Shown: piece by piece, positions 15,298 through 21,574 of the stretch
Layout of the letters: the number at the start of each line of letters is the position of its first letter
Numbering within the stretch: position 1 is the first letter of the stretch
NCBI RefSeq assembly: GCF_003709565.1
Contig: NZ_QNRC01000001.1
Span: 1 to 64,000, forward strand
Origin: Paracoccus sigandri
Lineage (GTDB): Bacteria; Pseudomonadota; Alphaproteobacteria; Rhodobacterales; Rhodobacteraceae
Reading direction: 5' to 3'
Length of the DNA: 64,000 bases
Notes under the pieces: model-generated
Seen by the model: only the letters and a program-made list of their open reading frames with translations
Told to the model about the DNA's origin: nothing
The model's database searches: none
Translations under genes and position numbers: made by a program

Positions 15298-17483
15298 TGG
15301 CGACATATGAAGATCTGATCGCGGCGGCCCGGCAAGCGGACGCCAACGGAAACACCGACGATGCGCGCCGTCTCCTGGAAATGGCAGTGGCTTTGCGTGA
15401 TAACGCTCAACCTTCCCCAGCCCAGGGCATGGCCGCCGAGCGCCCCCTGTCGCAGCAGTTGGTGGACCAATACAAGCAGGCGGAAGCAGCTGGGGATTAT
15501 GAGACTGCTGACCGCCTTCTGTCCGAAGCGTCATATGCCGCGACACAGGATGGCACCGCGCCCGCCAGCGTGGCCTATAACCCGCGCACGGGCCGCATGG
15601 AGGATATGGACCTTCGGCGGGGTAATGGTCGCCTGGATGCGGCTGCGCAGGGCTTCGGGCAAGGCATCAGCTTCGGCACGATGGATGAAGCCGTGGGCGC
15701 AATGTATGGGATGACTGGTCCCGGCACCTACGAGCAAAACCGGGACTACGCGCTGGCGTCGATGAGATCCGATCTGGCCTCGGCCCGCGAGAACCATCCC
15801 ATTATCGCCTATGGATCCGAAATCGGCGGCGGCGCCTTGTCATCTCTCGGGGGCGCCTCGGCGCTTGGCATTCAAGCTGCCCCAACCATCGGTGGTCGCG
15901 TTGTCCAGGGCGGCATCATGGGCGGCATTGAGGGTCTTGGCTATGGATACGCCACGGGAGAAGGCATTGAAGATCGGGCCGGGAACGCCGCCAAAGGACT
16001 AGGTTTCGGATTAACACTCGGAACAGCGGCACCCTTTGCCATTGAAGGTGGACGACGCGCAATCGACCATATCAGCGGGCCTTTCGCATCGATGCGCGCC
16101 GCCCCCAGCCAAGTCCGCGCCAGCCGTGCGGTTCAGTCGGCGGTTGATCGCTCTGGACGCAGCCTGGACGAGATAGACGCCGCCATTCGGCAGGCTGGGG
16201 CTGAGGGACAGCCGATGTATTCGGTTGCCGATGCAACGGGCTATTCCGGCCAGCGGATGCTTGCAGGTGCGGCGCGGACCCCAGGTGCCGCCCGTCAGGA
16301 AATCATAGAACATCTTGCCTCTCGGCAGGATGGGCAGGCGCGGCGATTGGGTGGGTTCCTGGACGACGCTTTGAACAGCCCCCGTAACGCCGGGAACCTG
16401 CCCGCCATCCCCGGCAGCAATCCGGCAGATTTCACGGGCATGACTGCCGAGCAGGTTCGCGGGCAGCTGACCGGCGCAAGGAGCCGCGCGGCCAATGTCG
16501 CATACGACGCGGCGCGGAGAGGTGCCAGCCCTGTGGATGTGCGCGGCGCGCTGGCCGCGATTGATGACCGGATCGGACCCATGCAGGGGAGCGGGGTAGC
16601 TGGAGACGGGATAGACGCCAAGCTGACCAGCTATCGCGCACGTCTTACGTCGCAGCCGGGCGGCGCCTCATATCCTGGCGCGTCGTCGGTTGAACTGTCG
16701 GACTTCGATAGGGTTCTAGGCGTCAAGCAGGCCATCCAGGATGACATCGGCGCCGCGCTGCGCGCCGGGCGCAACAACGAAGCACGAGAACTCGGCAGGG
16801 TGGCAGCGCAGTTGGACGAGGCGCTGGAGGCCGCTAGCCCGGCCTACCGGCAGGCCAATGACCAGTTTGCACAGGCATCGCGCGTCATCGATCAGATCGA
16901 CGCCGGCAGGGCTGCGACAGGTCCGAGGGCACGCGTGGAAAACACGCTTTCGGCATATGGAGCATTGACCCCAGATCAGCAGGCGGCGTTTCGGTCAGGC
17001 TATTCCGACCCTCTGATGGCGCGCCTTGAGAACTCGGCGCCAGGCGTCAACAACGCTCGGCCCTTGACCTCAGAGGGGGCGCGGGCTGAGCTTGGCGCCA
17101 TGTCGCGCGACCCTGCGCTTCTCCAGCGGCAGATCGCCCGAGAAAACGACATGTTCCGCACTGCCAATGCGGCAAGCGGCGGATCGATGACTGCCGACAA
17201 CCTTGCCGACGCCGCCGACCTGTCTGCCATGAGCATGAGCCCGATCATCAATGCTTTGACTGGTAATTTTGGGGCCGCAGCAAGGCAGACGGGAGACGCC
17301 GTTCTGAACGCGCTATCAGGTCGGAACACGGCAACCCGTGAGGAAATAGCGCGCCTTTTGCTGTCAAGCGACATAAGAAATGCCCTTGCCCCAGCCTTGC
17401 AGGCTCAAGCGCAGGCGCTTCCTATCATGAACGCTTTCTCAGCGTTTGCCAGATCTGGCGAGAGGGTTGGGAATCCCTATTAG
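15297..17483 (+). CDS. Putative DNA ejection / internal virion protein 3 (large)
   Basis: A 728-residue protein. An N-terminal repeat-like helical part (MATYEDLIAAARQADANGNT) is similar to sequences that open P22 gp16-like proteins. A Gly/Ala-rich, partly hydrophobic segment at about 170-240 (GGGALSSLGGASALGIQAAP, GGIMGGIEGLGYGYATGEG) could insert into a membrane. The remaining 450 residues are helical with coiled-coil character (SFDRVLG-type and EARELGRVAAQLDEALEAAS). Largest gene of the element, closing the three-gene cassette. No muramidase motif is evident. The stop overlaps the 3' end of a minus-strand gene. Confidence 0.7.
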   Translation: MATYEDLIAAARQADANGNTDDARRLLEMAVALRDNAQPSPAQGMAAERPLSQQLVDQYKQAEAAGDYETADRLLSEASYAATQDGTAPASVAYNPRTGRMEDMDLRRGNGRLDAAAQGFGQGISFGTMDEAVGAMYGMTGPGTYEQNRDYALASMRSDLASARENHPIIAYGSEIGGGALSSLGGASALGIQAAPTIGGRVVQGGIMGGIEGLGYGYATGEGIEDRAGNAAKGLGFGLTLGTAAPFAIEGGRRAIDHISGPFASMRAAPSQVRASRAVQSAVDRSGRSLDEIDAAIRQAGAEGQPMYSVADATGYSGQRMLAGAARTPGAARQEIIEHLASRQDGQARRLGGFLDDALNSPRNAGNLPAIPGSNPADFTGMTAEQVRGQLTGARSRAANVAYDAARRGASPVDVRGALAAIDDRIGPMQGSGVAGDGIDAKLTSYRARLTSQPGGASYPGASSVELSDFDRVLGVKQAIQDDIGAALRAGRNNEARELGRVAAQLDEALEAASPAYRQANDQFAQASRVIDQIDAGRAATGPRARVENTLSAYGALTPDQQAAFRSGYSDPLMARLENSAPGVNNARPLTSEGARAELGAMSRDPALLQRQIARENDMFRTANAASGGSMTADNLADAADLSAMSMSPIINALTGNFGAAARQTGDAVLNALSGRNTATREEIARLLLSSDIRNALAPALQAQAQALPIMNAFSAFARSGERVGNPY

Positions 17484-17674
17484 GGCAATGTTGCGAAAGC
17501 AAAAAGAGCCGCCGCCGGGCCAAGGAGCCCGGCGGCAAATACCCAAACAGGGACTCGTTTCCCGAACCCCCTTTCTTCCCGAGAGACGCGCCAAACCATG
17601 TAGGCCGCAAGGGCAAAAAGGAAGTTTCCGAAGTATACGGCCCCGACCGTCTGCCAGAAAACAAGCTGTGTCAT
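17480..17674 (-). CDS. Small two-helix membrane protein
   Basis: A 64-residue protein with two hydrophobic stretches (VGAVYFGNFLFALAAYMVW and VWVFAAGLLGPAAALFAFA) separated by a charged loop (RVSREERGFGKRVP). Topology and size resemble class II holins, but nothing else supports that role and no lysin gene is close. It converges on the ejection operon and its last codons form the hairpin described at 17512-17537. It may be a host-derived or accessory membrane gene. Confidence 0.5.
   Translation of the reverse strand: MTQLVFWQTVGAVYFGNFLFALAAYMVWRVSREERGFGKRVPVWVFAAGLLGPAAALFAFATLP
17512..17537 (-). terminator. Perfect 10-base hairpin, minus-strand terminator
   Basis: GCCGCCGGGC pairs with GCCCGGCGGC around CAAGGA. 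On the minus strand the hairpin is followed by CTCTTTTTGC, so it should stop minus-strand transcription. It is located inside the last 20 codons of the small membrane gene, an economical overlap of coding and terminator. Confidence 0.6.
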
Positions 17675-17754
17675 CCGTTCATCTTACCACTTTCGCCGCC
17701 CACATCCATACGCTGAAAGAGAGAGCCATTACCACGTATAAGGAGATTTTCGTC

Positions 17755-18207
17755 ATGCGGCTCAACCCGGAATTCGCATCAACCGGCGCAGGCCTGCGGC
17801 ACCACCGCAAGGCCGCACGGCTCACGCAAGCGGCCCTGGCCGAACTTGCCGGCATAGGGCGTCATGCCGTCCAGTATTGGGAGGCCCGGCCCGTTCTCGA
17901 CCGTAGGGGGTGGGCCGTGAAGCGCATGATCGAGGCGCTGGCGGTCTATGTCGCAGAACATGACATTCAGCGTCCTGTGGTCTTACGCCCCGGTAAGCGC
18001 GTCATCTGCGGCGCCAAGACCCGGAAGGGCACGCCCTGCCGCTGCAAGAGCGAGCCCGGCAAGCGGCGCTGCAAGTTCCATGGCGGGATGTCCACCGGGC
18101 CAAAGACGCCGGAAGGGCGCCAGCGGATTGCCGAGGCTCAGCGGCGCAGGTGGCAGCGGTCATGGACAGACGGTGGCGTTCCTCAGCTTCAATCCCCCAC
18201 ACACTGA
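17755..18207 (+). CDS. XRE-type HTH protein with C-terminal HGGMSTGP motif
   Basis: A 150-residue protein. Residues 10-60 form a Cro/C1-type HTH (LRHHRKAARLTQAALAELAG, then AVQYWEARP). The C-terminal half has Cys-rich CGAKTRKGTPCRCKSEPGKR with RRCKFHGGMSTGPKTPEGRQ, a motif common in small phage and island proteins that may bind zinc and nucleic acid. Fusion of the HTH with this motif is seen in prophages of this bacterial group. The ATG at 17755 has a strong RBS (AAGGAGAT). It could act as regulator of the right-hand region; the target is not known. Confidence 0.7.
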   Translation: MRLNPEFASTGAGLRHHRKAARLTQAALAELAGIGRHAVQYWEARPVLDRRGWAVKRMIEALAVYVAEHDIQRPVVLRPGKRVICGAKTRKGTPCRCKSEPGKRRCKFHGGMSTGPKTPEGRQRIAEAQRRRWQRSWTDGGVPQLQSPTH

Positions 18208-18219
18208 TAGGAAATAGTC

Positions 18220-18360
18220 ATGGGCATCCACCTAAAGTCGATCCCCGGAGAGTTTGATTTGCGCACACGCTTTGTGTTGTGGATAGGCAAACTGCTAGGG
18301 GCAAACGTCAAATTTTATGACAACAATAAAGTTTGCTCGAATCCTAAAGATGTTCCTTGA
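18220..18360 (+). CDS. Small hypothetical protein
   Basis: A 46-codon frame, MGIHLKSIPGEFDLRTRFVL and onward, 12 bases after the previous stop codon, with GATAGGAAA as a possible RBS. It is AT-rich like the following genes and overlaps the end of the convergent Cas2-like gene by 17 bases. No homology that I recognise; it may not be a gene. Confidence 0.35.
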   Translation: MGIHLKSIPGEFDLRTRFVLWIGKLLGANVKFYDNNKVCSNPKDVP

Positions 18361-18628
18361 GCCATTTGGACCCCTTATCGGTGAATCCACACCACGCCGC
18401 TTCCCCGGTTAGCGCCGCAACCAACAGTTCATCATTGTTGTCTAGGATCGGTGAAATCGCGTCCCGGATTTTAACAGCAGAGAGATTGGTTTTGACGATC
18501 CAAGTGGAGTCTAGATGACGCCAGTAGGTGGGAAACATCTCCTCAAGTCGTTCTCGGAGCCTCTGATTTTTGGCTGAATAGTTCGCCCCCTCTCGGTTGA
18601 GGTCGTATCCGATCATATAGCAGGCCAT
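18344..18628 (-). CDS. Cas2-like / SinR-family protein
   Basis: A 94-residue protein with the layout of the Cas2-like ferredoxin fold annotated as SinR family: MACYMIGYDLNREGANYSAK, then YWRHLDSTWIVKTNLSAVKI and LLVAALTGEAAWCGF. The early Asp in YDLN matches the metal-binding position of Cas2. There is no cas1, other cas gene or CRISPR array in the window, so it is a solo protein, perhaps a nuclease or toxin-like factor. The ATG at 18628 follows GGAGGGACAG; an ATG four codons earlier has no RBS. AT-rich, monocistronic on the minus strand. Confidence 0.75.
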   Translation of the reverse strand: MACYMIGYDLNREGANYSAKNQRLRERLEEMFPTYWRHLDSTWIVKTNLSAVKIRDAISPILDNNDELLVAALTGEAAWCGFTDKGSKWLKEHL

Positions 18629-18856
18629 CTGTCCCTCCATTTTCCCCAGCTAAGCGGCTTTCCGCCGATTCGCCTACGGGAACAAAGGAGAACACGCGCG
18701 CCGATTCCCGGCTTGAATAACAATCAAGGAAATCAAGCCGCATGGGGTCAGACGGAACGCCGAATTTCACGGCCCGCCCGGTGGGGTATAAGCGCCGAGG
18801 GGCGGCAAGTTCAGCAGCCTGACCTGGATGTGACCCACGGAGTAGAAAGGCCTGCC

Positions 18857-18913
18857 ATGCCAGCACCCGACCCCTGGGGCGTGACCATCGAGAAAAAGCC
18901 CAATGGCGGCTGA
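18857..18913 (+). CDS. Possible 18-residue peptide
   Basis: MPAPDPWGVTIEKKPNGG is encoded after a long AT-poor leader; the frame is open upstream to 18713, and a GTG at 18830 would add 9 residues. It shows no RBS of note. Reported because the 340-base stretch 18641-18981 holds nothing else; it may be noise. Confidence 0.2.
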   Translation: MPAPDPWGVTIEKKPNGG

Positions 18914-18981
18914 TCCGTCCTGTATGAGATGTTCATGCTATCGGGCCGCTCTCAGCGGAAGGCGCGCGCGTCCGCCGGATC

Positions 18982-19140
18982 ATGGTCAACCTGCGGCGGG
19001 ACGGCTGGTCTTGCCGGTGGTGCGCTGAGCCGATCCCGCAATGGCGCCGTGCCGATGCAGTCTATTGCTGCGAGGGATGCCGGAAGCGGGCGGCCAGATC
19101 AAGACAGCGCTGGCCGACGCGCAGTTCTTATGCCGCTTGA
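18982..19140 (+). CDS. Small zinc-ribbon protein
   Basis: A 52-residue frame beginning MVNLRRDGWSCRWCAEPIPQ and continuing with a second Cys cluster YCCEGCRKRAARSRQR. Two CxxC pairs and a basic tail suggest a small nucleic-acid-binding zinc protein, a type frequent in phage-related islands of this group. The frame is open upstream to 18928 and reads well there (GPLSAEGARVRRI), so the true start may be upstream at a non-ATG codon. It overlaps the end of the convergent STAS gene. Confidence 0.5.
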   Translation: MVNLRRDGWSCRWCAEPIPQWRRADAVYCCEGCRKRAARSRQRWPTRSSYAA

Positions 19141-19415
19141 CACGCCTCGAAAGTCAACCGGTCACGAATCATAGCGGCAATCTGCGGGTGGGCCTTCGTA
19201 ACACGAATCCTTCGCTTAACATCATGAAAACTCATGAAATCTAGCAGCGGAACGAAAGATGAGTTAACGAACGAGCTTGACGCGCTAAGCATCCCTTCAA
19301 AGCACACCTCGACTCCCTCATCACGAGCTAGACCCGCCACAATGAGGGAATATATTGCTTCACCCTCGGCGTTGGTATCACATCGGGAAACGTGGTTTTT
19401 TACATAGATTACCAT
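19128..19415 (-). CDS. STAS-like DUF4325 protein
   Basis: A 95-residue protein with the DUF4325 pattern: NAEGEAIYSLIVAGLARDEG, VEVCFEGMLSASSSFVNSSF, then VPLLDF. This family is structurally like STAS domains of anti-anti-sigma factors. Its start codon overlaps the end of the STAS-HATPase gene by 7 bases (19409-19415), so the two proteins are coupled and probably act together, the small one binding or being phosphorylated by the ATPase. Both are AT-rich compared with the core genome. Confidence 0.75.
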   Translation of the reverse strand: MVIYVKNHVSRCDTNAEGEAIYSLIVAGLARDEGVEVCFEGMLSASSSFVNSSFVPLLDFMSFHDVKRRIRVTKAHPQIAAMIRDRLTFEACQAA

Positions 19416-20293
19416 ATGTTATCCTCAGCTTCCGGGGCCACGGACTCTATCCGAACAGTAGGCACGTTGATGTCAACTAACGTGCCAGTGTAACCTGAGT
19501 TTCCTAAATTTACGTTGACGGCGGTGACCTGAGTGCTTGGGCCAGCATACACCGCAGCACCGCCAGAGTATAGTGTGAGGTTTCCCCCCATCTGCTCGGT
19601 AACGAAATCGCGCAAATATCCTAATCCTGCACCCCTGTTCCTGGGGTTACCTCTGGTTGAGAAGCCAGGCTCAAAGGCCCTGATGATGGCTTGAGAAGGT
19701 GTGAGAGATGGGTCTACTTCCCACACATTCTTCGGAATTCCTCTGCCAAAGTCGCCGACTGATAGCCTCAACTCCTCCTTGTTAGGATACCACTGGGCAA
19801 AGATGCTGCCGACTTCAATGCTGCTATGGTCGCGGATATTGTTAAAAATCTCCGTAAGACAGACGCGCAACTGTGCAAGGGCGCCGATTGGGCGGTTCGC
19901 ACAGTTCGAAAACCAAGGCAGAAATGTCCCGTCAATCCATTCGTAGCTGCGTTGATGATGCACCTCTTTCAAGCGGCAAGTCGTCGGCCGATGTCTGGCC
20001 AGTGGCGATGCATGGTGCCCAAGGTGATCGGCGAAGAAGCCTATATCATCAATGAACCGTAATGCCTCGGTTTGTCTTGCGTAGTTCTCATAGGAGACGG
20101 CGATATCGCGGCTTACTAAGAATCGGGTGAGATTGTGGAGCAGCACTATTCCACTTGGGCTGGCAAACCGCAAAGGAGAAAAGTCAAATCTAACTTCCGA
20201 TGGCAACCGTTGGAGGTCCAGCCTATCGGACAGGGCCGATAGCATCCCGAAGCATGTTAGCTGTCCCGGAAGTGGCACTAAAATTGCAGTCAA
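19409..20293 (-). CDS. STAS-like domain fused to histidine kinase-type ATPase
   Basis: A 294-residue protein with TTG start. Residues about 25-85 look like a STAS fold (VRFDFSPLRFASPSGIVLLH). Residues 140-275 are a GHKL ATPase: N box LTEIFNNIRDHS (Glu148, Asn152), G1 box DFGRGIP (181-187) and G2 box NRGAGLGYLRDF (219-230). There is no dimerisation/phosphoacceptor His region or membrane segment, so it is more like an anti-sigma-type serine kinase than a sensor kinase. Followed by the DUF4325 gene with overlapping ends. Such pairs occur in defence-rich islands; the role is unknown. Confidence 0.8.
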   Translation of the reverse strand: MTAILVPLPGQLTCFGMLSALSDRLDLQRLPSEVRFDFSPLRFASPSGIVLLHNLTRFLVSRDIAVSYENYARQTEALRFIDDIGFFADHLGHHASPLARHRPTTCRLKEVHHQRSYEWIDGTFLPWFSNCANRPIGALAQLRVCLTEIFNNIRDHSSIEVGSIFAQWYPNKEELRLSVGDFGRGIPKNVWEVDPSLTPSQAIIRAFEPGFSTRGNPRNRGAGLGYLRDFVTEQMGGNLTLYSGGAAVYAGPSTQVTAVNVNLGNSGYTGTLVDINVPTVRIESVAPEAEDNIW

Positions 20294-20309
20294 GTCATTC
20301 CCTTCTCTT

Positions 20310-20492
20310 TCATCCCTTCACCCGTCTTGCCGCCTCACGCAGCACATCCGCAACAGCCGGGTGCGCCGCATCCGCCATACGTTCATAGGACATGACCACA
20401 TCGGCCCGCCCTTCCTCGGTTGCCAGGAAGTCAGTCGGCATTGTCGTCAGCAGATCCAGCAGGAAAACCCGTAACGCATCGGTATCGGTCAT
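20310..20492 (-). CDS. Small hypothetical protein
   Basis: A 60-residue soluble helical protein (MTDTDALRVFLLDLLTTMPT), ending RVKG. The start at 20492 is placed 7 codons into the open frame, after a GGGGG run. It lies 16 bases before the start of the STAS-HATPase gene and could be its first operon member. No known family. Confidence 0.45.
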   Translation of the reverse strand: MTDTDALRVFLLDLLTTMPTDFLATEEGRADVVMSYERMADAAHPAVADVLREAARRVKG

Positions 20493-20557
20493 ATGAACCC
20501 CCACTGCCATCATGTTGACGGTGCGCGATTCGTCCAGAGCGAGGTGATGGGCCTGCG

Positions 20558-20788
20558 TCAGTCGCGGCCGGCCTGCCGCTCAACCGCCCGCAGCGCGTTG
20601 ACCGCTTCCTCGGCCTTCCGGGCAGCCTCAACCGCCCGACGCTCGGATTCCGCCACTTCCTCGGGGCTCAGCGTGCCGCCCGGATACGCCCCCATTCCCC
20701 GCTCGCCCCAGGTTATCCTGAAATCCACCATCTGAGCGGCGGCATAGCCAATCAGGACCAGGGCAAGGATGACGAGATAGCTACGCAA
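20558..20788 (-). CDS. Small membrane-anchored phage protein
   Basis: A 76-residue protein from a TTG start preceded by AAGGAGG. One N-terminal membrane helix (LVILALVLIGYAAAQMV) is followed by a polar part ending in a coiled coil (VAESERRAVEAARKAEEAVN). This layout is that of small phage membrane proteins such as spanin subunits, but no partner with a lipobox is nearby. Function not assigned. Confidence 0.5.
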   Translation of the reverse strand: MRSYLVILALVLIGYAAAQMVDFRITWGERGMGAYPGGTLSPEEVAESERRAVEAARKAEEAVNALRAVERQAGRD

Positions 20789-20898
20789 GATCCGTTGGCC
20801 TCCTTGGAGAACGGCACCACATCGCCACGAGCGCGCCATGGCCTTTCCACGGATGCCTTTTCAGGCGTCATCGCACAGCCACCCTCTCTGGCGCCGCC

Positions 20899-21198
20899 TT
20901 ACTCCGCAGGATGATGCACAGGGATGGCCGAGAGCCGCAGGCCCAGCGCCGCGACCACCTTCAAGACCGTGCTGAACTCGGGATTGCCCTTCTCGCTCAA
21001 GGCGCGATAGAGGCTTTCGCGCGACAGCCCGGCATCCTCGGCGATCTGCTTCATGCCCTTCGCGCGCGCGACCACGCCCAGCGCATCCGCGATGAACGCC
21101 CCATCCCCGGTTTCCAGGGCATCGGACAGGTAGCCTGCAATCGCCTCGTCATTGTCCAGATATTCGGCCGGGTCAAAGGCCGTGGTTTCCAGTGCCAT
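20899..21198 (-). CDS. Addiction-module antitoxin, HigA-like
   Basis: A 99-residue antitoxin with the N-terminal segment FDPAEYLDNDEAIAGYLSDA and a C-terminal XRE-type HTH (MKQIAEDAGLSRESLYRALS, STVLKVVAALGL). This is the family annotated as putative addiction module antidote protein, which neutralises a RelE/HigB-type toxin. I start at the ATG at 21198, 6 bases after GGAGGG. The toxin gene directly upstream is frameshifted, so this antitoxin has no working partner in the window and may only repress its own promoter. Confidence 0.88.
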   Translation of the reverse strand: MALETTAFDPAEYLDNDEAIAGYLSDALETGDGAFIADALGVVARAKGMKQIAEDAGLSRESLYRALSEKGNPEFSTVLKVVAALGLRLSAIPVHHPAE

Positions 21199-21200
21199 GC

Positions 21201-21496
21201 TCAACCCTCCATCTCTGCGGCAAGCCGCTTCGCTTGTTCAATGTCCGCCTGCTGGCGGCTCTTGGTGCCGCCGCACAAAAGCACGACCAGCACCGATCCG
21301 CGCTGAACGAAATAGACCCGATAGCCCGGCCCCTCGTGATGCGCATCTCGCTCACACCAGCGCCTACCGGCTTCACGTCTCCGGGGTTTCCGAACCGCAG
21401 CCGCTGGATGCGGCTGGCAATCTTCTGCTTGGCCCGTGCATCGCGAAGGGAAAGCAGCCATTCCCGGAAGGTATCTGTCTGGCGGATCTCGATCAT
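21201..21496 (-). pseudogene. RelE/HigB-type toxin, frameshifted
   Basis: The first 53 codons give a normal toxin start ([38 protein letters not shown]). The expected continuation, [20 protein letters not shown] and onward to KRLAAEMEG, is found in a different frame. One base is missing at about 21337-21340, within CCCTCGTGATGCGC. Without the repair the frame continues as an unrelated 107-residue product. The remaining sequence is intact up to a stop three bases before the antitoxin start, so the loss is recent, or a sequencing error. Confidence 0.8.
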
Positions 21497-21574
21497 GATG
21501 ATATGTAGCTTATGGGCTACACGAAATCAAGGGCACATCAGGATGGAGGCCGTGTTCGGCCGGCCGAGCATATC

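Noticed and set aside
17480..17674. Holin of a lysis cassette
   Set aside because: Two membrane helices fit, but no endolysin or spanin pair is found and the gene is on the strand opposite to the late genes; left as a membrane protein.
18344..18628. Part of a CRISPR-Cas system
   Set aside because: No repeats with spacers and no other cas gene anywhere in the window; the protein belongs to the solo SinR-family group.
21201..21496. Programmed frameshift in the toxin gene
   Set aside because: The junction has no slippery heptamer or following structure that I can see, and the family does not use frameshifting; a simple one-base loss is enough.
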